DNA of 64,000 nucleotides from JBBREP01 sp963716525 (GTDB taxonomy: Bacteria > Actinomycetota > Acidimicrobiia > IMCC26256 > PALSA-610). Where the stretch lies: contig OY970315.1 in assembly GCA_963716525.1 (NCBI GenBank), positions 434,001 through 498,000 on the forward strand, read 5' to 3'. Each line of letters opens with the position of its first letter. The first letter of the stretch is position 1. Below, piece by piece: positions 9,865-18,778 of this stretch. The position numbers and the translations under genes were made by a program. The notes under the pieces were generated by a model. The model was not told the origin of the DNA. It worked only from the letters and a program-made list of their open reading frames with translations, and made no database searches.

Positions 9865-10536
9865 CTAGTTGCTCCCGACGCTCGCGATGTAGCTGTCGAT
9901 CAGCTGCTGCTGCGTGCCCTGGTCGAGGTTTCGCTCGACGATCCGGCCCGCGAGCTCGACGGACATCGTGGCCACCTGGCGCTGCAGGTCGACCTTCGCC
10001 CGTTCGGTGGCCAGACGGATGTCGTCGCTCGCCTTGGAGCGGATCTCGTTCGCGTCGGCCTCGGCCCGGGCGACCAGCTCCTTACGGACGCTCTCCGCCG
10101 ACTGGCGCGCCTCGTCCACGATCCGCTGGGCCTCGGCCCGCGCCTCCGCGAGCTGGCTGCGGTACTGCGTGAGCGAGGCCTCGCCCTCGGCCTTGGCCTG
10201 CTCGGCGGTCTCGAGGTCGGTGCGGATGCGGTCCTCGCGGGCCTTCTCCATGTTCTTCACCGCGGGGACGCCCCACTTGAACATGGCGACCAGCAGCACG
10301 AGGAACGCGGCCGAACCCCAGATGATCTCGTTGTTCGACGGCTTGAGCGGTGACGGTGCCTGCTGGCAGTCGTCGGGCGTCACGTCGCCGCCCTTCGAGA
10401 GCAGCTCGAAGCAGTGCTTCGCCGACTCATGGGTGAACGCCGGCGTGGTCTCCGCGCCTGCCGGCGGGGCGAACGCGCCAAGGATGCCGGCCGCGGCCGT
10501 CGCCACGAGTGTTGCGGTGAGCAGTCGCAAACGCAT
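9865..10536 (-). CDS. atpF: ATP synthase b subunit with extended N-terminus
   Basis: 223 residues, longer than the usual 160-190. A typical b subunit begins at about residue 68: one membrane helix (IIWGSAAFLVLLVAMFKWG) followed by a long charged coiled-coil for the peripheral stalk. Upstream is a signal-peptide-like segment (MRLRLLTATLVATAAAGILG) ending near AGA, then some 45 polar residues with two Cys (KHCFELL and DDCQQ). The subunit may therefore be processed, with a short extracytoplasmic domain before the membrane helix. Similar extensions occur in other actinobacterial b subunits. Confidence 0.93.
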   Translation of the reverse strand: MRLRLLTATLVATAAAGILGAFAPPAGAETTPAFTHESAKHCFELLSKGGDVTPDDCQQAPSPLKPSNNEIIWGSAAFLVLLVAMFKWGVPAVKNMEKAREDRIRTDLETAEQAKAEGEASLTQYRSQLAEARAEAQRIVDEARQSAESVRKELVARAEADANEIRSKASDDIRLATERAKVDLQRQVATMSVELAGRIVERNLDQGTQQQLIDSYIASVGSN

Positions 10537-10545
10537 GTCGATCTC

Positions 10546-10818
10546 CTAGCCCGAGATGATGAACGCGAGGACGAAGCCGAACAGCGCGAGCGCCTCGGTG
10601 AACGCGATCCCGAGGAACATCGTGGTGCGGACGGTGCCGGCCGACTCGGGCTGGCGCGCCATCGCGGTGATGGCGTTGCCGACCACGAGGCCGATGCCGA
10701 TGCCGGGGCCGATGGCGGCGCCGCCGTACACGATGCCTCGACCGATGGCGGTGAGACCCTTGGTGGGGTCGGCCGTCGTGGTGGCGGCGACGATGAAGTG
10801 GAGCAGGGCCAAGGCCAC
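10546..10818 (-). CDS. atpE: ATP synthase c subunit
   Basis: 90 residues forming two membrane helices joined by the polar loop ARQPE. The proton-carrying carboxylate is Glu75 in IAFTEALALFGF, on the second helix. No Na+-site Gln/Ser-Thr pattern is evident, so proton coupling is inferred. It lies in the usual atpB-atpE-atpF order. Confidence 0.96.
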   Translation of the reverse strand: MALALLHFIVAATTTADPTKGLTAIGRGIVYGGAAIGPGIGIGLVVGNAITAMARQPESAGTVRTTMFLGIAFTEALALFGFVLAFIISG

Positions 10819-10857
10819 GTGGTCCTCCTGGTTGATGGAACTGCGAGAGCGGGCGGG

Positions 10858-11619
10858 TCAGTGTTCGGGGTGCATCGAGGAGCCGATGTACACCGCGGTC
10901 AAGATCGTGAAGATGAAGGCCTGGAGGAAGCTGACGAGCACCTCGAAACCGGTCATCGCCACGAGCAGGAAGAACGAGAACGGCATGATCACGACGGTGA
11001 CCTTGGCCGCGAACAGGGCCGCGCACAGCGCGCCGAACGTCACGAGGATGAGGTGACCGGCGAGCATGTTGGCGAAGAGCCGGACCATCAGCGAGAACGG
11101 CCGCACGATGAACGTCGACACCAGCTCGATCGGGATCACGAGCAGGAGGATCGCCTTCGGAACGCCCGGCGGGATCAGCGAGTTCTTCAGGTAGTGCAGC
11201 GGGCCCTGCTTCACGACGCCGACGATGTTGTAGATGACCCACGTGAGCAGCGCAAGCACCATCGGGATGCCGAAGCGCGCGTTGGCGGGGAACTGCACGC
11301 CCGGGATGATCTCGGTGATGTTGCTGAAGAACAGGAAGAAGAACAGCGCCGTGAGGTACGGGAGATAGCCCATGCCGTCGGCGCCCATCGTCTGCATGAT
11401 CACCTGCGAGCGGACGAAGCCGACGCCCGACTCGGCGACGTTCTGGAACAGCCCGGCCGGCACGAGCTGGTCCTTGCGCCGCGTGCCCAGCAGGAACACC
11501 AGCAGCGTGGCGAGCGTGGCGAAGACGTAGATCGCCGCGGTCTTGTTGAAGCCGGCAGGACCGGATCCCCAGATCGTGACATCGGGGAGCGACGGGACGT
11601 CGACCGCGAACACGTTCAT
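10858..11619 (-). CDS. atpB: ATP synthase a subunit
   Basis: 253 residues, multipass membrane protein. The proton-channel Arg is in PFSLMVRLFANMLAGHLI, and the last helices contain FEVLVSFLQAFIFTILTAVYI. The ATG at 11619 follows CGAGGAG and overlaps the atpI stop by four bases (ATGA). The open frame continues upstream through atpI sequence in another frame, so the short start is chosen. Confidence 0.96.
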   Translation of the reverse strand: MNVFAVDVPSLPDVTIWGSGPAGFNKTAAIYVFATLATLLVFLLGTRRKDQLVPAGLFQNVAESGVGFVRSQVIMQTMGADGMGYLPYLTALFFFLFFSNITEIIPGVQFPANARFGIPMVLALLTWVIYNIVGVVKQGPLHYLKNSLIPPGVPKAILLLVIPIELVSTFIVRPFSLMVRLFANMLAGHLILVTFGALCAALFAAKVTVVIMPFSFFLLVAMTGFEVLVSFLQAFIFTILTAVYIGSSMHPEH

Positions 11620-12053
11620 CGATCTCCTCGGGCGGGGCGCAGCGCGGGTGCGCCGAGCGTGATGCTCAGGTACTTCATCTCCCAGAACAAGAGTCCCAGG
11701 TGGGTGCCGACGAGCACGAAACCGAACATCGGCAGGTCGATCCACGGCTGGTGGCGCAGCACGACGAGCGCGGCGAGCACGACGCCGAGCCGGATGAGAT
11801 AGCCGACGCAGGCCCCCACGGCAACCGCGGTGGGTCCGCCGTTGCCGGCGCGGGTCATGACCAGCGCGGCGATCGCGAAGTTGACGGCGACGATCGCCAC
11901 GGCGATCGCGCCACTTGTGACACCCTGCCAGCCGCGCACCGCCGCACACACGGCGACGATGAGGGGCGCCACGATCAGCCCGCGGCGGATGAGGTCGAAG
12001 CCGATCTCGCGCTCGACCGGCGGCACCGTGGGTGCCGCGGTCAGCGCTTCCAT
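11616..12053 (-). CDS. atpI: AtpI-like ATP synthase accessory membrane protein
   Basis: 145 residues with four predicted membrane segments, sitting immediately before atpB as atpI genes do. The protein ends in WEMKYLSITLGAPALRPARGDR after a last hydrophobic helix. AtpI proteins assist c-ring assembly and possibly Mg2+ handling. Sequence conservation is low in this family, so the call rests on topology and position. The start is the ATG at 12053, overlapping the upstream gene by 13 bases. Confidence 0.75.
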   Translation of the reverse strand: MEALTAAPTVPPVEREIGFDLIRRGLIVAPLIVAVCAAVRGWQGVTSGAIAVAIVAVNFAIAALVMTRAGNGGPTAVAVGACVGYLIRLGVVLAALVVLRHQPWIDLPMFGFVLVGTHLGLLFWEMKYLSITLGAPALRPARGDR

Positions 12054-12319
12054 GTCGGCCTCCGGGCTTCCTCGGCCTCCATCGTGGCCTTGTACGTGTA
12101 GTAGCTGCGCGCGCCGAGACCCACGATGGCGAAGACGGTCAACACGAGCATGCAGACCGGCCGGGTCCCGAGCCGGCTGTCGAGCCACAGACCGGCGAGC
12201 GCGAACAGCACCGGGACCGCGGCCATCTCGAACGCGGTGGCCAGAGCATTGCCGAAGCCCCCGTACAGGGCGCGTTGCGCCGGCGTGGCCGTGGCGGTCT
12301 CTTCGATGTCTGCTGGCAC
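12041..12319 (-). CDS. AtpZ-like small membrane protein
   Basis: 92 residues with two membrane helices. The segment FALAGLWLDSRLGTRP followed by a second hydrophobic helix matches the AtpZ/AtpI family pattern, in which a Gly-x-x-Leu-Asp-x-x-x-Gly-Thr-x-Pro turn joins two helices. It begins with GTG at 12319 after a GGGGGCTCG sequence and is the first gene of the atp operon. It is probably an accessory factor, like AtpZ. Confidence 0.65.
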   Translation of the reverse strand: MPADIEETATATPAQRALYGGFGNALATAFEMAAVPVLFALAGLWLDSRLGTRPVCMLVLTVFAIVGLGARSYYTYKATMEAEEARRPTWKR

Positions 12320-12376
12320 CGAGCCCCCGGTCGGATACGACGGAACGCCGCTGTTCCGCCGCTTGTGAACGGAATC

Positions 12377-12407
12377 ACTATATGGCCGGAGGTCGCCGGC
12401 ACGCCAA
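12377..12407 (-). promoter_or_regulatory. Candidate promoter of the atp operon
   Basis: On the minus strand, TTGGCG (12402-12407) and TATAGT (12377-12382) lie 19 bases apart, about 58 bases before the GTG of the first atp gene. The spacing is long for a sigma-70-type promoter. A 6-bp inverted repeat (CGGAAC...GTTCCG) lies between this site and the gene. It is weak evidence from motif matching only. Confidence 0.35.
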
Positions 12408-12441
12408 CTCGGAGCGCGGATTTTCCCGCCGCCTCCGGTGG

Positions 12442-13638
12442 TCAGTTCGATCGGCTGCGCAGCTCCACCACGTTGTCGGCGGCCGGCGCCCCGGTCGCCG
12501 CCCCGGTGCGCCGGGCCCGGCGCCCGCCCCGCACCGCCCGCACGCTGCGCACGCCGGGGTGCAGCAGCACGTAGAGCGACAGCGAGAGCAGCGCGGCCGC
12601 GAGCGGGAACAGGGCGTAGCCGTGCTTGACGTAGATAGGAAGGAGCGCGGCGGCCGAGAGCAACGCCGTGTAGGCCCACAGGATGAACACGGTGCGGCGC
12701 GGGCCGTGGCCCATCTCGACGAGCCGGTGGTGCAGGTGCTGGCGATCGGCGTTGGAGAAGCCGCGCCCCGACAGGACGCGCCGGAAGAACGAGAAGACCG
12801 TGTCGGCCACGGGCACGCCGAGGATGATGATCGGGATCAACAGCCCGGCGTAGAAGAAGTAGGAGCCGCCGAACGTGGGCGCGGTGCGGCCGCCCACCGT
12901 GATCGTGGGTATCGCCATCAAGAGGCCGAGGAACAGCGCGCCCGCGTCACCCATGAAGATGCGCGCCGGCGTCCAGTTCCACGGCAGGAAGCCGGCGCAA
13001 ATGCCGATCGCGATGATCGCGATCAGCGGGGCGATGTTCGCGCCGTCGATCGCGCCCTGGAAGAACAGCTCACGCGCGAACAAGTAGAACGCGGCGCCGG
13101 CGATCAGCACGATGCCGGCCGCGAGCCCGTCGAGCCCGTCGATGAGATTGATCGCGTTCGCCATCACCACGACCCACAGCGTGGTGACGAGCGGCGCGAG
13201 GTCGGGCGAGAGCACGACGGTGTCGAGATGCCCGATGTTGAAGGGCACGCGGAAGAAGAACATCACGACACCCGCGCGCGCCATGAGGCTGCCCGCGAGC
13301 ACCATCCCGGCGAGCTTGGCCGGCGGCGACACGTCGACGATGTCGTCCAGCATTCCCACGAGCAGCATCACGCCACCGCCGAGCAGCACGCCACGCGGCT
13401 CGGAGTCCGAGAAGACCTCGTGGAATTGGTGCATCTGCGACGCCACGGCCATCGCCGCGAGGAACCCGCAGAACATGGCGATGCCGCCGAGGCTGGGTGT
13501 CGGTCGTGAGTGCACGTGGCGGGTCGCATCCGACCCCGGCGGCGTCACGACGCCCGCGACGACCGCGAGCCGCCGCACCAGAGGAGTGACGAGCAACGTC
13601 ACCGCGAAGGAGACGATCAGAACGATCGCATAGCCCAT
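12442..13638 (-). CDS. wecA: MraY/WecA-family undecaprenyl-phosphate phosphosugar transferase
   Basis: 398 residues with about 10-11 membrane helices. Family motifs are present: MLDDIVDVSP, NLIDGLDGLAAG, the metal-binding RIFMGDAGALFLG, and HLHHRL in a cytoplasmic loop. HLHHRL is typical of the WecA/TagO branch, which transfers GlcNAc-1-phosphate to undecaprenyl phosphate. The position just upstream of the atp operon is the conserved actinobacterial place for rfe/wecA. It probably starts a cell-wall polysaccharide or linker lipid. The basic, Ala-rich C-terminal tail is cytoplasmic. Confidence 0.88.
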   Translation of the reverse strand: MGYAIVLIVSFAVTLLVTPLVRRLAVVAGVVTPPGSDATRHVHSRPTPSLGGIAMFCGFLAAMAVASQMHQFHEVFSDSEPRGVLLGGGVMLLVGMLDDIVDVSPPAKLAGMVLAGSLMARAGVVMFFFRVPFNIGHLDTVVLSPDLAPLVTTLWVVVMANAINLIDGLDGLAAGIVLIAGAAFYLFARELFFQGAIDGANIAPLIAIIAIGICAGFLPWNWTPARIFMGDAGALFLGLLMAIPTITVGGRTAPTFGGSYFFYAGLLIPIIILGVPVADTVFSFFRRVLSGRGFSNADRQHLHHRLVEMGHGPRRTVFILWAYTALLSAAALLPIYVKHGYALFPLAAALLSLSLYVLLHPGVRSVRAVRGGRRARRTGAATGAPAADNVVELRSRSN

Positions 13639-13668
13639 GGTGGGGCGCGGTGCGCGCGAGTCCTCTGG

Positions 13669-14916
13669 CTACGCCAGCTCGGGATACGGGGTGAAGCGGG
13701 CGCAGAGGGCGTTGGCCTGGACGCGGATGCCGGAGCGCACCTTCTCGTCGTCGGGCGCACGCAACACGCTCGCGATCATCTCGGCGATCTGCACCATGTC
13801 GTCGGTACCCATACCCGCGGTGGTGACGGCCGCCGTGCCGAGCCGCAGACCGCTCGTGACGAACGGCTTCTCGGGATCGTTCGGGATGGCGTTCTTGTTC
13901 GTGGTGATACCCGCGGCGTCGAGGGACTCCTGCGCACGCTTGCCCGTGATGCCGAAGCTGCGCAGGTCGACGAGCAGCAAGTGGTTGTCGGTGCCGCCGG
14001 ACACGATGCGCAACCCGTGCGTCGCCAGTGCGGCGGCGAGCGCGGCCGCGTTGGCGACGATGTTCGCGGCGTACTCGCGGAACGCCGGCTGCGCGGCCTC
14101 GTGGAAGGCGACCGCCTTGGCGGCTATGACGTGCATCAGCGGGCCGCCCTGGAAGCCCGGGAACACCGCCTTGTCGAGCCGGGCGGCAAACGGTTCGCGC
14201 GACAGGATGCTGCCCGAACGCGGACCGCGGAGGGTCTTGTGCGTGGTGAAGGTGACCACGTCGGCCACCGGCACGGGCGACTCGTGCGCGCCACCGGCGA
14301 CGAGACCGGCGATATGCGCGGCGTCGACCATCAACAACGCGCCGGCATCGTCGGCGATCGAACGGAACGCGTCGAAGTCGATGCGGCGCGGGTACGCAGT
14401 GGCGCCGGCGATGATCAGCTTCGGCCGCTCACGCTTCGCGAGGTCGCGGATCTGGTCGTAGTCGAGCTGCTCGCTCTGCTCGTTCACGCCGTACGACACG
14501 AAGTGATAGTTGCGGCCGCTGAAGTTCACCGGCGACCCGTGGGTGAGATGCCCGCCCTGGTCGAGGCGCATGCCCATCACCTTGTCGCCCGCGTCGAGCA
14601 GCGCGAGGTAGGCGGCCACGTTGGCATTGGCCCCGGAGTGCGGTTGCACGTTGGCGTGCTCGGCGCCGAAGAGGTCGCATGCACGCGTGCGGGCGAGCTC
14701 CTCGACCTCGTCGACGACGTAGTTCCCGCCGTAGTAGCGCTTCCCGGGGTAGCCCTCGCTGTACTTGTTCGTGAGGACCGTGCCCTGTGCCTCCATCACG
14801 GCGCGCGACGTGAAGTTCTCTGAGGCGATGAGCTGGATGGTGGTGTTCTGGCGCTCGACCTCGCGGCGCACGATGCCGAACAGCGCCGGGTCGACTGATT
14901 CGAGGGGTGTCGTCAT
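13669..14916 (-). CDS. glyA: Serine hydroxymethyltransferase
   Basis: 415 residues, full length. A PLP enzyme interconverting serine and glycine with tetrahydrofolate. The cofactor Lys is Lys227 in VVTFTTHKTLRGPRSG; the N-terminal ASENFTSRAVMEAQG and YYGGNYVVDEVE segments are signature sequences. Its ATG overlaps the rpiB stop (ATGA), so the two are coupled. rpiB-glyA next to wecA-atp is a known conserved cluster. Confidence 0.97.
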   Translation of the reverse strand: MTTPLESVDPALFGIVRREVERQNTTIQLIASENFTSRAVMEAQGTVLTNKYSEGYPGKRYYGGNYVVDEVEELARTRACDLFGAEHANVQPHSGANANVAAYLALLDAGDKVMGMRLDQGGHLTHGSPVNFSGRNYHFVSYGVNEQSEQLDYDQIRDLAKRERPKLIIAGATAYPRRIDFDAFRSIADDAGALLMVDAAHIAGLVAGGAHESPVPVADVVTFTTHKTLRGPRSGSILSREPFAARLDKAVFPGFQGGPLMHVIAAKAVAFHEAAQPAFREYAANIVANAAALAAALATHGLRIVSGGTDNHLLLVDLRSFGITGKRAQESLDAAGITTNKNAIPNDPEKPFVTSGLRLGTAAVTTAGMGTDDMVQIAEMIASVLRAPDDEKVRSGIRVQANALCARFTPYPELA

Positions 14917-15380
14917 CGCCCATCCTCCGTTGTCGCGGTCTCTTCTCGTTCGATCGCCGCGATCTGCTCCACGCGTTGTCCGTGGCGCCCGCCGGCGAAC
15001 GCGGTGTCGAGGAACAGCGCGAGGATCTCGTCGGCCAGCTCCGGCGCCACGATCCGTGCGCCGATCGACAGGACGTTCGCGTCATTGTGCGCCCGCGCCA
15101 TGCGTGCGGTGTAGAGGTCGTTGCAGAGCGCGGCGCGGGCCCCGTGCACCTTGTTGGCGGAGATCTGCTCGCCCTGCCCGGACCCGCCCAGCACGATCCC
15201 ACGGTCGGCCCGCCCCACGACCACGGTGCGGGCGACGGCCGCGCAGATCGGCGGGTAGTCGACCGGCTCCTCGGAGTGCGTGCCGAGATCGTCGACGGAG
15301 TGACCGCGCGACTCCAACGTGTCGACGAGGTGGCACTTGAGGCGGAAGCCCGCGTGATCGGACCCGATCGCAACGCGCAC
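14913..15380 (-). CDS. rpiB: Ribose-5-phosphate isomerase B
   Basis: 155 residues. It opens MRVAIGSDHAGF, the diagnostic RpiB N-terminus with catalytic Asp-His. The active-site loop reads GGSGQGEQISANK: Glu71 stands where the E. coli-type enzyme has Cys, as in the mycobacterial enzyme. It starts with GTG at 15380; the longer open frame upstream is non-conserved. Pentose-phosphate pathway. It is divergent from the cupredoxin gene. Confidence 0.93.
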   Translation of the reverse strand: MRVAIGSDHAGFRLKCHLVDTLESRGHSVDDLGTHSEEPVDYPPICAAVARTVVVGRADRGIVLGGSGQGEQISANKVHGARAALCNDLYTARMARAHNDANVLSIGARIVAPELADEILALFLDTAFAGGRHGQRVEQIAAIEREETATTEDGR

Positions 15381-15491
15381 CGTTGCATTGTACGGGGCGC
15401 CTCGTGCGGGGCGCCGGAACGGCCGCGACGCGAAACAGGCGCGCGGCCCCTCCACCGTTGTAGCGTGCGCGCCGGGAGGAGGGCCCAACCC

Positions 15492-16211
15492 GTGGCGACC
15501 CGAGGCGTGCGCAACTCACGGTTCAACCGCGTCCGGTTCAACCGCGTCCCGTTCAATCGCGTCCGGTTCAATCGCGTCCGGTTCAATCGCGTCGCCTACG
15601 CGGGCGCCGCGGTGTGCTTCACGCTCGCCGCGCTCGCGGGTGCCGTGGCGGCCGCGGCGGCGTCCACCACCCCGGTCGTCTCGGTGAGCGTGCGCGACTT
15701 CGCGTTCGTTCCCAACTCCATCACGATCGTGCGCGGCACCGAGGTGCGCTTCACCAACACCGGCAACGCGCTGCACCACGTGGTCAGCGACGACGGCAGC
15801 TTCGATTCGCACCCACTGCAGCCGGGCCACAACGTCACGTTCCAGTTCGCCACCCTGGGCGTGTTCCACCTGCACTGCGACATTCACCCCACGATGACGA
15901 TGATCGTGACGGTCGTCGCGTCGCAGGCCGCGACGAGCACGGGCGGCGGCGGTTCGTCGGGCACCACGAAGTCGGCATCGCCGGCCACACCGACCTCGCT
16001 GCCACGAACCGGCGCGGGCACGACGATGATGGCGATCCTCGGGCTCGGCCTCATCCTGCTCGGCATGCTCTGCCTCGCGATGGGACGCTCCACGGCGCCG
16101 ATCCCCGCCATGGTCGCGGCACCCGCGGGGCCGGCCGCGGCCACCATCGCCCGGGTGATGGGCTGGGAGAACCGCTTCGACGACCTGCTCCCGCGTCCCC
16201 GGCGGGAATGA
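15492..16211 (+). CDS. Cell-wall-anchored cupredoxin-like protein with FNRVR repeats
   Basis: 239 residues from a GTG after GGGAGGAGG. Order: an N-terminal basic segment of five 5-residue repeats (FNRVR, residues 11-35), a hydrophobic signal/anchor (36-57), and a cupredoxin domain (62-142) whose ligands appear as His95/96, Cys129, His132 and Met135 (HLHCDIHPTM). A Ser/Thr/Gly linker follows, then LPRTG (170-174), a membrane helix (178-197) and about 40 further residues. LPRTG plus helix is the sortase pattern, but the long tail after it is unusual. It is probably a surface copper or electron-transfer protein. It heads the polysaccharide island. Confidence 0.75.
   Translation: MATRGVRNSRFNRVRFNRVPFNRVRFNRVRFNRVAYAGAAVCFTLAALAGAVAAAAASTTPVVSVSVRDFAFVPNSITIVRGTEVRFTNTGNALHHVVSDDGSFDSHPLQPGHNVTFQFATLGVFHLHCDIHPTMTMIVTVVASQAATSTGGGGSSGTTKSASPATPTSLPRTGAGTTMMAILGLGLILLGMLCLAMGRSTAPIPAMVAAPAGPAAATIARVMGWENRFDDLLPRPRRE
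15522..15596. repeat. Five 15-bp tandem repeats coding FNRVR units
   Basis: Units TTCAACCGCGTCCGG and TTCAATCGCGTCCGG follow one another without gaps from 15522, with small third-position changes and a final diverged unit. They lie inside the cupredoxin gene, before its signal segment. The repeats keep the frame, so copy number could vary without breaking the gene. Confidence 0.95.
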
Positions 16212-16221
16212 TCCGCGCCGC

Positions 16222-17289
16222 TCAGAGCAACGACCGGTAGACCGCCACAGTCTCGAGGGCGGCCCGCTCCCAGCTCAGCCGCGCGGCCGCGCGGCGCGCG
16301 GCCGCGCGGCGCTCCATCCGTCGGCCCTCGTCGTGCACGAGCTCGCGCAGCGCCCGCCCCTGCGCCTCGACGTCGCCCACCGGCACCGTCTCGATGCCGC
16401 CACCGGCCACGTCGGGCAGTGCACCGACCGGTGTGGCCATCACCACCGCGCCACATGCCATCGCCTCCACGGGCGGGAGCGCGAAACCCTCGTAGCGCGA
16501 CACGTACGCGACCACGGTCGCGGCCGCGTAGAGCGCGGGCACGTCGGCGTCCGGCACGTAACCGAGGACCCGGGCGCCTCCCGGCGCCCCGGCTGTGTTG
16601 ATCGCGCCGCCGGCGAGCAGCAGCGGCACGTTCGCAGCCCGGCATGCCGCGGCGAGCGTCGCGAGATCCTTGCGGGGCTCGAGGTTGCCCAGGTGGAGCA
16701 CGAATCGCTCGGGCAGCCCGTGGCGGGCGATCACGCGGGCGACGGCGTCGTCGGCCGGCGGCCGGAAACGGCTCCCCGGCGCCTCGTGGATCACCACGCT
16801 GTCACGGCCGAAGCGCGCCCGCACGCGCTCGGCGGTGAACCCCGACACCGCCACGAGGGCATCCGACCGCCGGATGGCCCGGGCGACGAGCGCGCGCTTG
16901 ACTCGGCCGCGCCGCGGGTCGAAGGCGTCGGGCACGTCGAACAAGGCGAGGTCGTGCACCGTCACGACGGTGGGCGCGCCCGCGACCGGCGGGTCGGTGT
17001 CGAGACCGTGCGCGACGGAGCCGCCGCGCACCGGCATCGCCGAGCGCAGGCGGCGGGCCAGGCCGTGATCGGCACCGAGCGCGAGCGGAACCGGCTCGAC
17101 GCCCGCCGGCACGAGCGCGGCGGCGGAACGCGCGACCCGCGCCACGAACCGCGCGTCGGGCCACGCGCCCGGCAGCGCGGCGAGGAGCTCGCGCACGTAC
17201 GTCTGCACGCCGCTGCCGTTCGCGCGCAGTGACAGCGCGTTCAGGACGATTCGAGCTCGGCCGTCAGGACGACCGCGAGGAACAGCCAT
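16222..17289 (-). CDS. Glycosyltransferase family 4-type
   Basis: 355 residues. The C-terminal half has the GT-B donor-site pattern: VLHLGNLEPRKDLATLAAAC near residues 195-215, VLGYVPDADVPALYAAA, and YEGFALPPVEAMACGAVVMA, in which the Glu of EGF and E-A-x-A-C-G contact the sugar nucleotide. The N-terminal half has ANGSGVQTYVRELL, a Gly-rich acceptor loop. The ATG at 17289 overlaps the end of the O-antigen ligase gene by about 50 bases. It probably adds a sugar to the exopolysaccharide or O-chain made by this island; the sugar is unknown. Confidence 0.85.
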   Translation of the reverse strand: MAVPRGRPDGRARIVLNALSLRANGSGVQTYVRELLAALPGAWPDARFVARVARSAAALVPAGVEPVPLALGADHGLARRLRSAMPVRGGSVAHGLDTDPPVAGAPTVVTVHDLALFDVPDAFDPRRGRVKRALVARAIRRSDALVAVSGFTAERVRARFGRDSVVIHEAPGSRFRPPADDAVARVIARHGLPERFVLHLGNLEPRKDLATLAAACRAANVPLLLAGGAINTAGAPGGARVLGYVPDADVPALYAAATVVAYVSRYEGFALPPVEAMACGAVVMATPVGALPDVAGGGIETVPVGDVEAQGRALRELVHDEGRRMERRAAARRAAARLSWERAALETVAVYRSLL

Positions 17290-18619
17290 AAGAAGGTCTC
17301 GTTGGGCGATATCTCGAGCCACGTCGACACGGCGGCTGCCGCGATCGCTCCGATGAAGTTCGCGGTGACCCCGAGCGCGAGCGCGTGATCGGGGCCGCGC
17401 GAGATGTCGTTCCGCGCGGCGCAAGCTCACGAGGATGCTCACGAAGAAGATGAGCAGCACCCACAGACCGACCACACCGAGCTCGTAGAGCGCCTTGAAG
17501 TACTGGTTGTCGGGCTCGTACACGAACGCAAAGCTGTTCTTGTCGACCTGCGCAACCTTCGCACCTGATGCGCCGGTGAGGCCGATGCCGTTGCCGAACG
17601 GGTTCGACACCACCTTCGAGATGTTGTCGACCCATCCCACGCGACGTTCTGCGAAGCTGCCCGACGCCAGGGCCGAGGTCGAGAACGTGCCGGGTAGGAA
17701 CAGGAGCGCCACGAGCGCGAGCGGCGCAGCCAGCATCAGCACCCGGTAGCGGCGGATCGCGAGGTACGCCAGGCCGAGGCCGAGCGCGAGCCACGCGCCC
17801 CGCACGAACGTGAAGGCCTGCGCGACGAGCAGGAGCGGCAGCACCGCGAAGAACGCGACGCTGCGCGGCCGGCGTGGGTCTTCGAGGCATACCGGCAATG
17901 CCACGAGGATCACGAGCGTGAGGAAGTATGCGAAGTTGAACGGCGTCGGGAACGAGGAGAACGAGCGCACGAAACGTCCGGTGAAACGGATGTTCTCGTC
18001 GAACGTGTAGCCGAGGTTGAAGAGCGTGCCCGCACCCGCCGCCTGCTGCCACAGGCCGTAGAGCGCTGTGAGTACACCGTCGACGATCAGGATCGAGACG
18101 AGCCGATCGCGGTCGCGCCCGTCGAGCGGGCAGCGCCACACGGCGATCGCGATGAGGAACCAGAAGAAGTCGATCTTCAGGCCCACCGCGCCTTGCGTGC
18201 CGCCGACGACGATGGCCGACACCAACCCGACCAGGAAGTAGAGCGCGCCCGCCTGCCACACCTTCGGCCACGGCCGCTTCTCGGGCCGCGCGAGTGCCGG
18301 CCGGAATGTGGCCGCCACCGTGAGCAGCGTGAGGGCCTCCTTCCAGCCCTCCGCGAACGGCGGCTTGCCCGGTGCGATGGCCAGTAGTCCGTGGAACGGG
18401 ATCAACGCCGCCACGAGCAGCACGCCCCGCTGTGGCCGTTGGACCACCGCGACGAGCACGGGAACGACCAGCAGGGCGATCAGCAGCAGCGGCAGGAGGT
18501 GGAGGCCACGCGTGAGGTACGCCGCGCACGCCGTGGTCGGCGAACGCCGCGCCCAGCACCACTGCGACGCCCGTGACGGCCGCGCCGACGAGGACGTCGC
18601 CCGGATCCGCCCGCGACAT
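17241..18619 (-). CDS. O-antigen ligase/polymerase-like membrane protein, two frame breaks
   Basis: About 460 residues when two one-base shifts are corrected. It has many membrane helices and a large loop typical of Wzy/WaaL proteins (FTGRFVRSFSSFPTPFNFAY; NPFGNGIGLTGASG; EPDNQYFKALYELG). The N-terminus is MSRADPGDVLVGAAVTGVAV from the ATG at 18619. The frame shifts near 18538 to continue as AAYLTRGLHLLPLLL, and again near 17413 to DISRGPDHALALG, ending ...AELESS at 17241. It probably polymerises or ligates repeat units. Two breaks in one gene make decay possible here, although both look like simple indels. Confidence 0.75.
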
Positions 18620-18713
18620 CGGCGAGCCGCCTCGTCTCGCAGCCGATGCAGCCGCTGCTCGCTCCCTGCGCGTGGCGCCGGGACGGAGCGCGACCACATC
18701 GTCCACGTGCCCA

Positions 18714-18733
18714 ACCTCCTGTTCGCTTCGCTC
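18714..18733. repeat. Fragment of the 62-bp repeat
   Basis: ACCTCCTGTTCGCTTCGCTC differs at one base from the complement of part of the 62-bp unit duplicated at 25837-25960. It lies in the divergent region between the wzy-like and Wzz-kinase genes, so it may be a remnant of the same element. Confidence 0.55.
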
Positions 18734-18763
18734 GGCTGGGTCAAACCGTACCGGCGGGGCCAA

Positions 18764-18769
18764 TACACT
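18764..18769 (+). promoter_or_regulatory. Candidate -10 box, leaderless start
   Basis: TACACT ends nine bases before the ATG of the Wzz-BY-kinase gene, so transcription would start at or next to the ATG. No clear -35 is seen. Leaderless transcripts are common in actinobacteria. Confidence 0.35.
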
Positions 18770-18778
18770 TGCCGCCCA

